64,000 nucleotides of DNA. Origin: Rhabdophis nuchalis (lineage: Eukaryota > Chordata > Lepidosauria > Squamata > Natricidae). Within the stretch, counting starts at the first letter, position 1. Every line of letters begins with the position of its first letter. Of the stretch, positions 33,456 to 43,449 are shown one piece after another. The translations under genes were made by a program, and so were the position numbers. Location: positions 69,707,619 to 69,771,618 of the forward strand of contig CM077648.1 of NCBI GenBank assembly GCA_039707465.1, read 5' to 3'. Under the pieces are notes generated by a model that did no database searches, was not told the origin of the DNA, and was given only the letters and a program-made list of their open reading frames with translations.

Positions 33456-33593
33456 TGTTTTTCACAACTTCCTGTTAGGGCCCCATTAAGGGAGGAGACA
33501 GACTGTTTCCCTCTCTGCCTTTCGGCTCATCACCAGAGACCATCTAGACAGAGAACCTTGAAATTACGTTGTGTAAATTTTTTTAGATATGTG
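33449..33593 (-). repeat. 145-bp direct repeat, outer copy
   Basis: It is the partner of 33793-33937, in the same orientation with 344 bp between starts. The near-identity suggests a recent duplication or a head-to-tail insertion. Confidence 0.92.
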
Positions 33594-33633
33594 TGTTAGT
33601 TTTATGAGCTGATCAATACATTTAAATTTGAGA

Positions 33634-33680
33634 GACCAAGATAAATCTATTTCGAGCTTATTAGCTCTCATCAGTTGGCC
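33634..33680 (-). ncRNA. Hammerhead ribozyme (type I), minus strand
   Basis: Read 5'->3' on the minus strand: stem I strand ggccaa, core CTGATGA, stem II GAGC-taataa-GCTC, core GAAA, a short stem III (ta-gatt-ta style, A-U/U-A pairs with a 4-nt loop), then tc as the U16.1-C17 cleavage position, and the closing stem I strand ttggtc. All conserved core bases are present. Stem I pairs over 6 bp (one G-U), stem II over 4 bp, stem III over 3 bp. Penelope-like elements are known to carry small hammerheads of this kind, and it lies in such an element. Self-cleavage is not shown here. Confidence 0.85.
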
Positions 33681-33685
33681 ACACC

Positions 33686-33766
33686 CCACTGGGATTCGAA
33701 CCGGGGCTGCAATGCATCCAAGGCAGATGCCTAGCACTACAGCCTAACCAGGCTCTACCCATTGCA
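33686..33766 (-). ncRNA. tRNA-like sequence with polymerase III B box
   Basis: On the minus strand, gggtagagcctggttaggct is followed by a possible anticodon arm (gcatc-tgccttg-gatgc) and the exact B box ggttcgaatcc, then cagtgggg. The T-stem pairs poorly and position 33 of the loop is G, so it is not a working tRNA gene. It looks like a SINE-type promoter or a relic. The hammerhead starts about 10 nt downstream of it. Confidence 0.6.
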
Positions 33767-33792
33767 TCAGCTAAGACAGGAGTATTTAGTAT

Positions 33793-33937
33793 AGATAATT
33801 GTTTTTCACAACTTCCTGTTAGGGCCCCATTAAGGGAGGAGACATACTGTTTCCCTCTCTGCCTTTCGGCTCATCACCAGAGACCATCTAGACAGAGAAC
33901 CTTGAAATTACGTTGTGTAAATTTTTTTAGATATGTG
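33793..33937 (-). repeat. 145-bp direct repeat, copy next to Penelope RT
   Basis: It is identical to 33449-33593 except one base (gagacatac against gagacagac). On the minus strand it contains gatgagccgaaaggc, able to form a small GAAA-capped hairpin. Confidence 0.92.
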
Positions 33938-34227
33938 CAGGGTGGTGATGGGATTGTGCATTTAAGTAGAGGTTGGTGTGTGTTTTTTTCCGGTAGATGA
34001 TGTGTCCTAGGGAGCCATTAGGTTTTTTGTAGATTAGGATATCCAGAAAGGGAAGTTGGTTGTTATTTTCTATTTCCATAGTGAATTGTATTTTGGGGTG
34101 TAGGCTGTTGAGATGCGTGAGGAAGTTGTCTAGTTTTTCTTTTCCATGTGGCCAGATTACAAAAGTGTCATATACATATCTAAGCCAGAGTTTGGGTTTG
34201 TGTTCAGAAATCTGATTACATATATCA

Positions 34228-34590
34228 TCAAGGAATGACTAATCTCTTATTGTCAGCTTTCATTATCAACCAGTATCTTTCCAATAGCGAAATAGTCTTA
34301 TCTCTCTTGCCATTTGTGGTTTCAATCTTCTTTTGTTCTCCCTTGTAAACTTCTTTCCACACTTTACTGATCAAGATAACTCTCAAATGGTATCGTTGCC
34401 CTCCTTCTGTTATTAAAAGTTGTTTATCTTTGGTTATGTGACGTGCTTCTGGAATAATTTCTCCTTTTACATTCATCATCAATCCTTTTCCCCCCTCTTC
34501 TTCTTGGAGACCGAGATGGAGCTCAGATTCTTCAGGTTCCCTTTTTAAAGTTCCCTTCTTTCTGCTTTTTCCCACATTTGATCATGATCA
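34228..34590 (-). mobile_element. Family B fragment, copy 4
   Basis: The minus-strand frame 34575-34228 (TLKREPEESELHLGLQEEE, QRYHLRVILISKVWKEVYK, ISLLERYW) aligns with the family B ORF at 32564-33016, and the DNA after the stop also matches (ttgataatgaaag). Both ends are cut: on the left by the Penelope-like RT, on the right by a Copia fragment. Confidence 0.7.
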
Positions 34591-35130
34591 AAGAAATGAA
34601 ATCCATGGGTGAACATAGCGTGTTCACATCTATGACTTTGCCACAGGGGACCAAAGCCATAGGATGTAAATGTAGAAAGCACTACAGGTGCTTTCTACAG
34701 GGGTACAATATAAAGCAAAGTTTTTCACATGAAAATGTGCACTATAATGAGGTATTCGTGCCAACTGTAAAGAGTGAAAGCATAAAGCTGGCACAAGTGT
34801 TGCCAGCAGTACATGGCCATAAAATTTGGCATTTTGACATAACTACTGCATTCCTCAATGCAGAATTAGAGGAAGAAATTTACATGGTTCAAGCACCAGG
34901 GTATAAAAGTAAAAAGCCTAACATGATTTTAAATTAAACATGGCCATTTATGGGCTGAAGCAGTTAGCCAGGAATTGGAATATCTGTCTAGATATAGAAG
35001 GGTCTTGGGTTCAAGAGTTGCAAGGCTGATGGTTGCATGTACACTGGAAAGTTAAAAGATGGGTATTGTCAATTATTAGCATTTGTGGATGGTCTTTGTT
35101 TCATTGCAAAGAATGTTTCACAGTATAAGA
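34583..35130 (+). mobile_element. Copia RT fragment
   Basis: The frame contains EMKSMGEHSVFTSMTLPQGT, KAIGCKCRKHYRC, NEVFVPTVKSESIKLAQVLP and HFDITTAFLNAELEEEIYM, the N-terminal RT region of Ty1/copia. At about 35037 MYTGKLKDGYCQLLAFVDGL corresponds to the catalytic Y-V-D-D region (here F-V-D-G). The C-x-W and Y-K-A-R-L-V pieces are lost, so it is a decayed internal fragment. It has no relation in position to the Copia element at 60226. Confidence 0.75.
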
Positions 35131-35135
35131 CCATG

Positions 35136-35640
35136 ATGATGAACCTATGGCACACATGCCACAGGTGGCATGCAGAGCCTTCTGTGTGGGCACTCAAGCC
35201 ATGCCCAGTAAAATTCCACCATGCATACGCTTTGAGAAGTTGAAGAAAAGACCATTTTCCATGAGGGCTGTTGGGCTGTAGGAAATGGGCAGCTAGAGAG
35301 CACGCCTCTCTCGGGTACTTGCTCTGCCCAAATTGATGAGAGCGGCCACAAAAGCCTCATTAGCTTCAGTTGGGAAAGAAAAGTTGCCTCACAGTGGGAT
35401 GGCAGTCTGTGCACACTGCTAGTGTTAATCAGAAATTGCGTCCATATAGGAGGCTTAGACAGAGCACTTATTAGTAGCCTACTTTCAAAGCAGGACCATG
35501 GCTGCTTGTCTACTGCTGGGCTTTCCTCCTGCATTATTGCTATGGACATTGACCCTGATGTCTTGCTGCACAAAGGGAAGGAACCTTTGGGCAGCTGTAT
35601 ACCTTGCTCCTTTCCTTCGACAAAAATTAACTGGATCTAG
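35136..35640. other. Possible hAT-like fragment and unassigned DNA
   Basis: The sequence tgatgaacctatggcacaca at 35138 resembles the termini of the MITE at 26511-26808 (reverse end ...tgaacctatggc), suggesting the left end of a related hAT element. I could not find the right end. No gene is seen. Confidence 0.35.
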
Positions 35641-35833
35641 TGAACTGGTGCAAACCAGATGAATGTGAATTAGTGCCATTATGCTGTTTATCAGTCTAAC
35701 CTATGACAGATTTACAATTTGAAGAGTGTGGAGTGGAGAGATGGACTAGGTGGTCCCATGTATATCTAACCATTAAGTTCTTAAAGGAAAGGTGGAATTA
35801 AAAATAAAAAGTCCAATTAACTTGCAAAATTAT

Positions 35834-36269
35834 TGTCAGGCCTGCAGTCATATTTCTTTTAGTATCTTTGGCCTGCCACGCTCTCTCTCTCTCTCTTTAC
35901 TATGCTGTTTCATTAGTGGGGAATTGGGAGGGGGGAATATTAAGGAGTAGAATTGTAGAATGTGTTTGTTTTCAAAATAAAACATTCCTTTCTTGAAGCC
36001 CAAGGTCATCTTTTGTCTCTGCACCTCTGCACCTGACTGGAACTAGATGGGTGGAAATGCCAGCATGGCATAAGAACATTGGACCATGTGATGGATTTGT
36101 GGGAGTGGAGGCAAGATCATGAACTTTAAATTGGGTGGTAACCCAGGAAGCTTTCAGATTCGGGTTTGCACAGAATGTACCAACATGTCTCTCTTATTAA
36201 ATTGGAACTTTAAGGATAGCTCTGCCTTTGACTCTGATTTATTTCTGGATGATATTTGGAATGCTGACA
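35834..36269 (+). repeat. 5' LTR of the L2-riddled gypsy
   Basis: 436 bp, TG...CA; contains caaaataaaacattcc (poly-A signal region) shared with the 3' LTR. Confidence 0.92.
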
Positions 36270-36873
36270 TTAACCTGAATCTCCCTTTAAAATAAATCAC
36301 CAGCAAACCCTGGCACGGGGTGGTGGCGAGGGGTGCTGATTTCCCAACGCTGACTGATCTGGTAAGTGCAAAATATCAGCAAAAGTGAAAATAAGCCGAT
36401 GACAAGATGCTTCTCTGCAAATCTTCAAAGTGTGAAGGAATTTCTGTTTGAAGATTTATAGTGTCTGGAAAAATGCAGCTGGAGGGGGCTGGAAAGGCTT
36501 CTTCTACACACAGCTGGAAGTGACAAGATGATTGGAAGCCCAGACCAACTTCTGCAGCTAAACGTAAGAACTCCCCCTCCTTCCCCAACAAAAACACAGC
36601 AATAAACTGGAGTGGAGATAATTACTCCTTCCATACACCGATAAATGAGCTGAGCCAGCAAGAAGGGATTTGGCCAGCATCTCTCACTAGCCAGCCACCA
36701 GAAATTGGGCTGCAAATTGTGAATCAAGCACCACCAAATTGGGCTTTCTTCCCAGGTCATGGGTGGAATAGATGCCAGTGGGCACCTGCTTGGCCATCAA
36801 CATGGGAAAATCCCCCTAGCCAGCCATAGATGGTCAAACTACAATCTGTGAATCAAGCAACCCCAGGTCATGG

Positions 36874-37560
36874 ATGGGAGAGATGCCAATGGGCACCTGC
36901 TCTCCCTCAGCAGATGGCACCAGGGCAGATAACTGGGCAATGGCAAAACCAGGGATTGACCTCCCCACCAGTTCCAGTCTCCCCCGCAATGCCCCAACAG
37001 GTTCTTACCCACCTCCCTATAGAGAAGAGTTCTTGACAATGGAAGAACGGATGAATGAAGGGGAAGTTGCAGGATGGATAGCGGAACAATGGGATGAGGC
37101 GGTTCCTAAGTTTAGAGATGTAACTAGGTTTCTTCCCTTGTGGGGGCCAATAAAATGCCACCGTTGCTGTCAATTCAGCCACAGAGCAGCAGAGTGCTTG
37201 GTTCCAGCCCCAATATCACAAACATGTGGACCAACTGCCAGTGTGATAAAGAGAAGACCCCAGAAGCTACCCCAGAAGAGTCATCTGGGCCAACAACCTC
37301 TGAAAGAGGATCCCCAACTTAAGGTGATGAAGATTCCTACCAATGGGGAGGCCTCGGAGGAGGAAAATACCAAAGATGACCCAATGGTGAGTGCACCCAT
37401 CCATCCCTTCACCTTCCAAGTCAACCTCCAAGTACCTGAAATGGGGGTGGAAGGGGAAATTGAAGCAGTCGTGGACACTGGCTGCACTCAATGTTTAATC
37501 AGCATGTCGATTGTAAAGCAACTGGGCATACACACAAGACCTCTAGCCTGTCCCATATGA
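36874..37560 (+). CDS. Gypsy gag C-terminus and protease, open
   Basis: 228 residues. It contains a zinc knuckle, CHRCCQFSHRAAEC, at about residue 94 (C-x2-C-x4-H-x4-C, which would bind packaged RNA), a charged linker, and the retropepsin motif EAVVDTGCTQCLISMSIVKQ at about 203 with the catalytic D-T-G. It ends at 37560, about 30 nt before the L2 at 37592. The DNA just upstream (36705-36910) repeats a block (gtgaatcaagca ... gggcacctgct) twice. Confidence 0.8.
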   Translation: MGEMPMGTCSPSADGTRADNWAMAKPGIDLPTSSSLPRNAPTGSYPPPYREEFLTMEERMNEGEVAGWIAEQWDEAVPKFRDVTRFLPLWGPIKCHRCCQFSHRAAECLVPAPISQTCGPTASVIKRRPQKLPQKSHLGQQPLKEDPQLKVMKIPTNGEASEEENTKDDPMVSAPIHPFTFQVNLQVPEMGVEGEIEAVVDTGCTQCLISMSIVKQLGIHTRPLACPI

Positions 37561-37591
37561 GTTGAGCAGGTAGATGGAATGCTAATTAGTT

Positions 37592-40098
37592 TAGTTTATT
37601 AAATTTATATACTGCACCCTTTCCCAGAAAGAGACTCGGGGCGGTGCACAGGCAATTTAAAAAACAAATATAAACATAGCAAAATACAAAATATAAAACC
37701 AGATTAAATTAGTATCCCTGTGCTAAAAAATTTGAATAAGTTAAGACAGTGCCCCTAAAAAACCAGTTTAAAACAATTTGACTGCAGACTCTAGGCTAGG
37801 TGGTGTAAGCTAGGCCAGGCCGGCCTGTTGGAAAAGGTAGGTTTTCAGTTTCTTGTGGAAGGAACGGAGGTCCGTGGTCATTCTCAGTTCGGGGGGTAAG
37901 TCGTTCCAGAGAGTTGGGCCCACCACAGAGAAGGCCCTTCCCCCGGGCGTCGCCCACTGGCATTGCCTAATGGACGGCACCCGGAGAAATCCCTCTCTGT
38001 GGGAGCGAATTGGTCGAAGGGATGTATGGGGCAGGATGCGATCCCGCAGATAGCTAGGTCCCGTGCCATGGAGCACTTTAAAGATGATGGTCAACACCTT
38101 GAAGCACACCCAAAAGACCACAGGCAGCCAGTGCAGCTTGCGCATGAGCGGTGTTACATGGGATCATCTAGGAGCTCCCATAATTGCCCGCGCGGCCATG
38201 TTCTGGACTAACTGCAGTCTTCAGGTGTACCTCAAGGGAAGCCCCATGTAGAGAGCATTACAGTAGTCTATACGGGATGTAACGAGCGCATGAGTGACTG
38301 TGCGAAGGGCGTCCTGGTCCAATAAGGGCCGCAACTGATGAACCAGGTGAACCTGGTAGAACGCCCCCCTGGCCACGGTCGTCAAATGATCTTCTAACGA
38401 CAGCCTGGTATCCAGGAGGATGCCCAGGTTGCGTGCCCTTTCCACGGGGCTAGATGTTCGCCCCCAATGGCCAGTGATGGTGTCAACTGGTTGTACCGGG
38501 ATGCCGGAAAACACAGCCACTCCGTCTTGGAAGGGTTGAGTCTAAGTCTGTTCCTTCCCATCCAGACCCGTACGGCTTCCAGACACCGGGACATCACTTC
38601 GACGGCATCGTTGGGGTGGTTTGGGGTAGATATATACAGCTGTGTATCATCAGCGTAGAGATGGTACTCTACCCCAAAACCACAGATGATCTCACTGAGC
38701 AGCTTCATATATGTGTTGAACAGGAGCGGCGAGAGGACCGACCCCTGAGGCACCCCACAAGAGAGTGGTCTCGAGGCCGACCTCTGCCCTCCTGCCAACA
38801 CAAATTGCGATCGGCCGGAGAGGTAGGAGGAGAACCACCGTAAAACAGTGCCCCTCACCCCAGCCCCTCCAGCCGATGCAATAGGATACCATGGTCGATG
38901 GTATCAAAAGCCGCTGAGAGATCTAATAGGATCAGGATGGAGGAACAACCCCCATCTCTGGCCCTCCAGAGATCATCCACCAATGTGACCAATGCTGTCT
39001 TGGTGCTGTGTCCGGGCCAGAAGCCAGACTGGCGCGGGTCCAAATAATCAATTTCCTCCAGGTGGCGGGGAAACTGTTGCCCCACCACACTCTCTACAAC
39101 GTTTGCCAAAAAGTGAAGATTGGAGACCGGACGATAATTCTCCAATAATGCTGGGTCCAGGGAAGGCTTCTTGAGGAGGGGCCTCACCACCGCCTCTTTC
39201 AAGACGGTCGGCAAGCACCCCTCACTCAAAGAAGCGTTCACAAGTTCCTGGAGCCAGCCTCGTGTAACCTCCCAGGATGCCAGTACAAGCCAGGAGGGAC
39301 ACAGGTCCAATAAACATGTGGTGGCTCACAGTCGCCTACGCAACCTGTCCATATCGTCGGAAGTAACAGAGTCAAACTCCTTCCATAAAGGTATCTCAAG
39401 ACCTGCGTCCGATAATCCCTCCAGACCACTTTCGGTGGAGGCCAGTTTGCTCTGGATCTGAGCGATTTTATCTTGCAGATACTCTCCAAATTCCTCTGCT
39501 CTGCCCTGCAGCAGGACTTCCCGCGGCCTCTGTTGAAGGAGGGAGTGGGTCACCCCGAACAGGGCGGCAGGGCGGTTATCTGCAGACGCAATAAGGGTGG
39601 CACAGTAATGACCTTTGGCCACAAGGTAAGTCCTCAATTGGCCTCTTGCCTGTGTTTGGTCAGATTTGGACTGTGTGGACCTCCATCTACTCTCTAGGCG
39701 TCTCTTGTGGCGTTTCATCACCCTCAGCTCCTCAGTGAACCAAGGAGCCTGGGTGACTCACCGCCGCAAGAGAGGCCGCAAGGGCATGACCCGGTCCAAG
39801 GCCCCGGCGGCCGCAATACTCCATGTGGCCACCAGGTCCTCAGTTGGGGCGAGGGTCAGGGTCACAGGAAGTGGCCCAAGCTCCGTCTGGAACCTTACAG
39901 GATCCATCAGGCGCCTGGGGCGGAACCACCTAGGAATCTCTGGTTCCGCCTCCCCGCGGTGGGGTGTAGCGGTAGGAAAGTCAAGCCGGAGAAGTGAGTG
40001 ATCTCACCATGACAGGGGCACAATAGATAAATCCCCTACACCCAGATCACTCGTCCACTGACCAGAGACAAAAATCAGATCCAGCGTGTTATTAGCCA
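37592..40098 (-). mobile_element. L2-clade LINE in gypsy, antisense, 5'-truncated
   Basis: On the minus strand it starts in the endonuclease (about 40098, LDLIFVSGQW) and passes the linker (APWFTEELRVMKRHKRRLE) and RT ([40 protein letters not shown]) to a 3' end at 37592 with ccgagtctctttctgggaaaggg. Frameshifts occur near 38400 and 38860. Short flanking atgctaat sequences (about 37578 and 40101) may be the target duplication. Confidence 0.82.
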
Positions 40099-40181
40099 TG
40101 CTAATAACTGAACTGGTAAAGTTACAAGTGGGCCACCACTATGAGCTTCTCAGATTGGCTCCAGAGATGCCGGAAAATATT

Positions 40182-40657
40182 ATCTTTATTTATTTTATTT
40201 ATTTTATCCAATTTATATCCCGCCCTTCTCCAAAAGGACCCAGGGCGGCGCACAGGAATTTAAAAACAGCATACAAAGATAATACAAAACATATAAATTT
40301 AAAAATCTATTAAATGGTAACCTGCGCTAAAACCAATTAAAATCCCCCAATTAAAACTATCTAAGATTCGTCACAGTAGAGGCTATCCTAGGCCGGCTTG
40401 GTGAAATAAGTGTGTTTTTAAACACTGGTGGAAGAGGCGGAGGTCAGTGATGGTGCGGAGTTCAGGGGGTAGGTCGTTCCACAGGGTAGGACCTGCCACA
40501 GAGAAGGCCCTTCCCCTGGGTGTCACTAGCCGGCACTGTCCGGCCGACGGCACCCTGAGAAGGCCCTCTCTGTGGGAGCGTATCGGTCTAAGGGATATAT
40601 GGGGCAGAAGACGGTCTCGCATATAACTAGGTCCCGAGCCATGGAGCGCTTTGAAGC
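40182..40657 (-). mobile_element. L2-clade LINE 3' end in gypsy, antisense
   Basis: Only the last part of the ORF (FKALHGSGPSYMRDRLLPHI, ALWNDLPPELRT, LFHQAGLG) and the 3' UTR ending at 40182 remain. The 3' terminus reads ccctgggtccttttggag/gggcgggatataaat in reverse. Confidence 0.82.
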
Positions 40658-40672
40658 GCAAAACCTTGAATC

Positions 40673-42187
40673 TTGGGGCTTGCATGGCTTGACAAGTGGA
40701 AGCCTACAATAAAGTGGGAAGACAATGGTAGGAAATTGATAATTGCATTTGGGCTGCTACCACCAGTGGTGCAAAAGGGCCATCCAGGGATGATTGAACC
40801 CAAGAGCCCAGAACCTGCAGCACCTGCAGCAGAGACAAAATCCTCAGGGGTCCAACAAGTACCAAAAAACTTGTTGGGTGATGTTTTGTCAAGAAAACCA
40901 CAGTATGACAGTAAGAAGGGAAAAGTTGTTCACCCTATCATTTCTTCCTCCCATCAAAAGGCAGCCCAAGTCACTAACCGAAGCCAGGATAAGCTGATGA
41001 CAGCTATGAAATTGGTGCTTCCAGCAGACCAGTGGCTCAACAATAACAAGGATATCCTAACGATGGAAAATGGATTAGCCTGGAAGGGGTCCAAACTGTA
41101 TGTCCCCATGGGGTTGAGGCTGGAAGTTCTACAGCAAAGCCATGAGGCAGAACTCGGAGGCCACTATGGATTCCGAAAAACGCTCCACCTCGCCAGGCAT
41201 CAATTTTGGTGGACAAAGATGAAAAGAGAGGTAGAAGATCACGTAAAAAGCTGTGCTACTTGGGCAATGATCAAACCACTGGACTACTACGAGTGGCCAG
41301 CCCTAACCGACCATGGGAAGAGGTCGCAAAAGACTTCATCGTCAAACTCCCAGACAGCAGTGGGAATAGCAGTGGGAATAGAGTAATCTGGAGAGTTATT
41401 GATTTGGTTTTCAAGCAGGCGCACTTCAATACTTGCTCAGGATTGCTGCCCGCAAAGAAATTAGTGAAAATGTTTGTGAAACACATTTATCGCCTGCACA
41501 GAGTGCCTAAGAGGATCATTTCAGACTGCGGAGTCCAGTTTACAGCTATGTTCTGGAGAGAGTTCCTGAGGTCTATTGGGTCCACACAAGAACTGAGCTC
41601 AGAGGTTCATCCCAGCATGACCTGCACAGCAGAGAGGGCCAATGCGGTAGTGGAACAATACATCCGGTGTTATGTGGACTATCAGCAAGACAACTGGTCG
41701 GAATTGCTACGCTTTGCCGAAGTGGCGTACAACATGTGTGAAACACATTTATCGCCTGCACAGAGTGCCTAAGAGGATCATTTCAGACTGCGGAGTCCAG
41801 TTTACAGCTATGTTCTGGAGAGAGTTCCTGAGGTCTATTGGGTCCACACAAGAACTGAGCTCAGAGGTTCATCCCAGCATGAACTGCACAGCAGAGAGGG
41901 CCAATGCGGTGGTGGAACAATACATCCGGTGTTATGTGGACTATCAGCAAGACAACTGGTCGGAATTGCTACGCTTTGCCGAAGTGGCGTACAACAATGC
42001 TGTCCACAGCAGCACTGGATTAACTCCTTTCCAGATTACCAGCAGCATGGAATTTGTTCCCATGCCTGAACTGCCTAGAGAACCTCCCTCCTCCATGTCT
42101 CTGACTGAATGGATGGACACGCTTAAGAAAGGAAAATATGAAGAAAACTCTAGCAGATGCGGGAGAAGCCTACAAGAAGCAAGCTGA
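40673..42187 (+). pseudogene. Gypsy integrase with a 262-bp tandem duplication
   Basis: After a fragment of linker and RNase H end, integrase shows the H-H-C-C-type region (HEAELGGHYGFRKTLHLARH, QFWWTKMKREVEDHVKSC; second Cys pair damaged) and the core (RIISDCGVQFTAMFWREFL, CTAERANAVVEQYIRCYV). Bases 41476-41737 are repeated at 41738-41999 with only a few differences. Since 262 is not a multiple of three, the reading frame changes at the junction and integrase is duplicated out of frame. Frameshifts also lie near 41260. Confidence 0.85.
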
Positions 42188-42243
42188 TAAACACCGCTTG
42201 CTCCAATCCCCTTTCTGTGTGGGGGACAAAGTTTTCGTATCTA

Positions 42244-43063
42244 TTTATTTATTTATTTTATTTTTATTTTATTAAATTTATACCCCGCCCTTCTCCTAAA
42301 AAAGGACCCAGGGCGGCGCACAGGCATCATTAAAATCATACAAAAAATACAAAAGTCCAAAATTGTTAAAAACTAATTAAATATTCCCTGTGCTAAAATT
42401 AATAAAACTCTAAAATTTAAAAATTATCCCTATAAAAGTTATCCCTATAAAACTCTTCCCCTGGGCACCGCCAACCAGCATTGCCCGGCTGACGGTACCC
42501 TGAGAAGGCCCTCTCTGTGGGAGCGGAGCGGTCGAAGGGATGTATGGGGCAGGAGGCGGTCGCGAATATAGCTAGGCCCCGAGCCATGGAGCGCTTTGAA
42601 GATGGTCGTCAACACCTTGAAGCGCACCCGAAAGGCCACAGGTAGCCAGTGCAGCTCGCACAGGAGAGGTGTTATATGGCCTTGAGGCACCCATAATTAC
42701 CTGCGCGGCCGCATTCTGGACCAACTGCAGCCTTCGAGTGCACCTCAAGGGGAGCCCCATGTAGAGAGCGTTGCAGTAGTCCAGCCGGGATGTCACCAAT
42801 GCCTGAGTGACTGTGTGAAGGGCTCCCCGGTCCAGTAAGGGGTGCAACTGGCATATCAGGCGTACCTGATAGAATGCCTCCCTGGCCACGGCCGACACAT
42901 GGTCCTCCATGGTCAGCCAGGAATCCAGGAGGACACCCAAGTTGCACACCCTCTCTATGGGGGCTAGTGTACACCCCCAATGGCCAGTGTTGGACTTACC
43001 TTGCTGTACCGGGGTGCCGGGAACCACAGCCACTCGGTCTTGGATGGGTTGAGCCTGAGTTTG
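42244..43063 (-). mobile_element. L2-clade LINE 3' part in gypsy, antisense
   Basis: It is flanked by gtatcta (42237-42243, 43064-43070), probably a 7-bp target duplication. The ORF pieces LLDSWLTMEDHVSAVAREAF, LPLRCTRRLQLVQNAAAQVI and LREGLLRVPSAGQC (frameshifted) are the RT C-terminal end. The gypsy frame continues on both sides (DKVFVST, then KYIRLRMPRMKLGPKFLG). Confidence 0.85.
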
Positions 43064-43449
43064 GTATCTACCAAATACATAAGATTAAGAATGCCTAGAA
43101 TGAAATTGGGCCCAAAATTTCTAGGTCTATTCCCAATAGTGAAGATAATTAACCCAGTTACAGTTCGATTCAGTCTACCCAGAATTCTAGGGAAAATTTA
43201 CCCAGTATTTCATTGTAGCTTGTTGAAGCCAGTAATTGGGTCCAGCATAAGGCCATCCACCCAACCTCCCCCTCCTCCTATAGTGGTAGAAGGGGAAACA
43301 TATTATGAGGTGAAAAAAAATTAGACTCCAGGCTGTATAGGGGTTGCTTACAGTATTTAGTGCATTGGGCGGGGTACCCACCGGAAAACCCACCGAGGAA
43401 TGCTTCCAGGCCGGCTAGCAATCCCGACGGGGAGTGCGTAGTGTCTAGA

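Larger units (their letters stand above)
33449..34226 (-). mobile_element. Penelope-like retroelement fragment with repeated terminal segment
   Basis: The minus strand of 33938-34226 translates as PKLWLRYVDDTFVIWPHGK, then FLTHLNSLHPKIQFTMEIE, NNNQLPFLDILIYKKPNGSL and NLYLNAQSHHHP, a clear Penelope-type RT with the catalytic Y-V-D-D. RT stops at about 33938, where a 145-bp segment begins (33793-33937). After 199 bp containing a tRNA-like sequence and a hammerhead ribozyme, the same 145-bp segment occurs again (33449-33593, one mismatch). This fits the repeated 'pseudo-LTR' or tandem structure of Penelope-like elements. The GIY-YIG endonuclease part is not present. Confidence 0.8.

Noticed and set aside
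33686..33766. A working tRNA gene
   Set aside because: The B box is good, but T-stem pairing and position 33 are wrong and the block lies in a transposon; kept only as a tRNA-like sequence.
33793..33937. A second hammerhead ribozyme within the 145-bp repeat (gatgagccgaaaggc)
   Set aside because: It has pieces resembling the core, but gccGAAAggc folds as a simple hairpin and no complete three-stem core can be drawn.
35136..35640. A host gene in the frames at 35145-35640
   Set aside because: No recognisable domain, no splice structure, and the left end resembles a hAT terminus.
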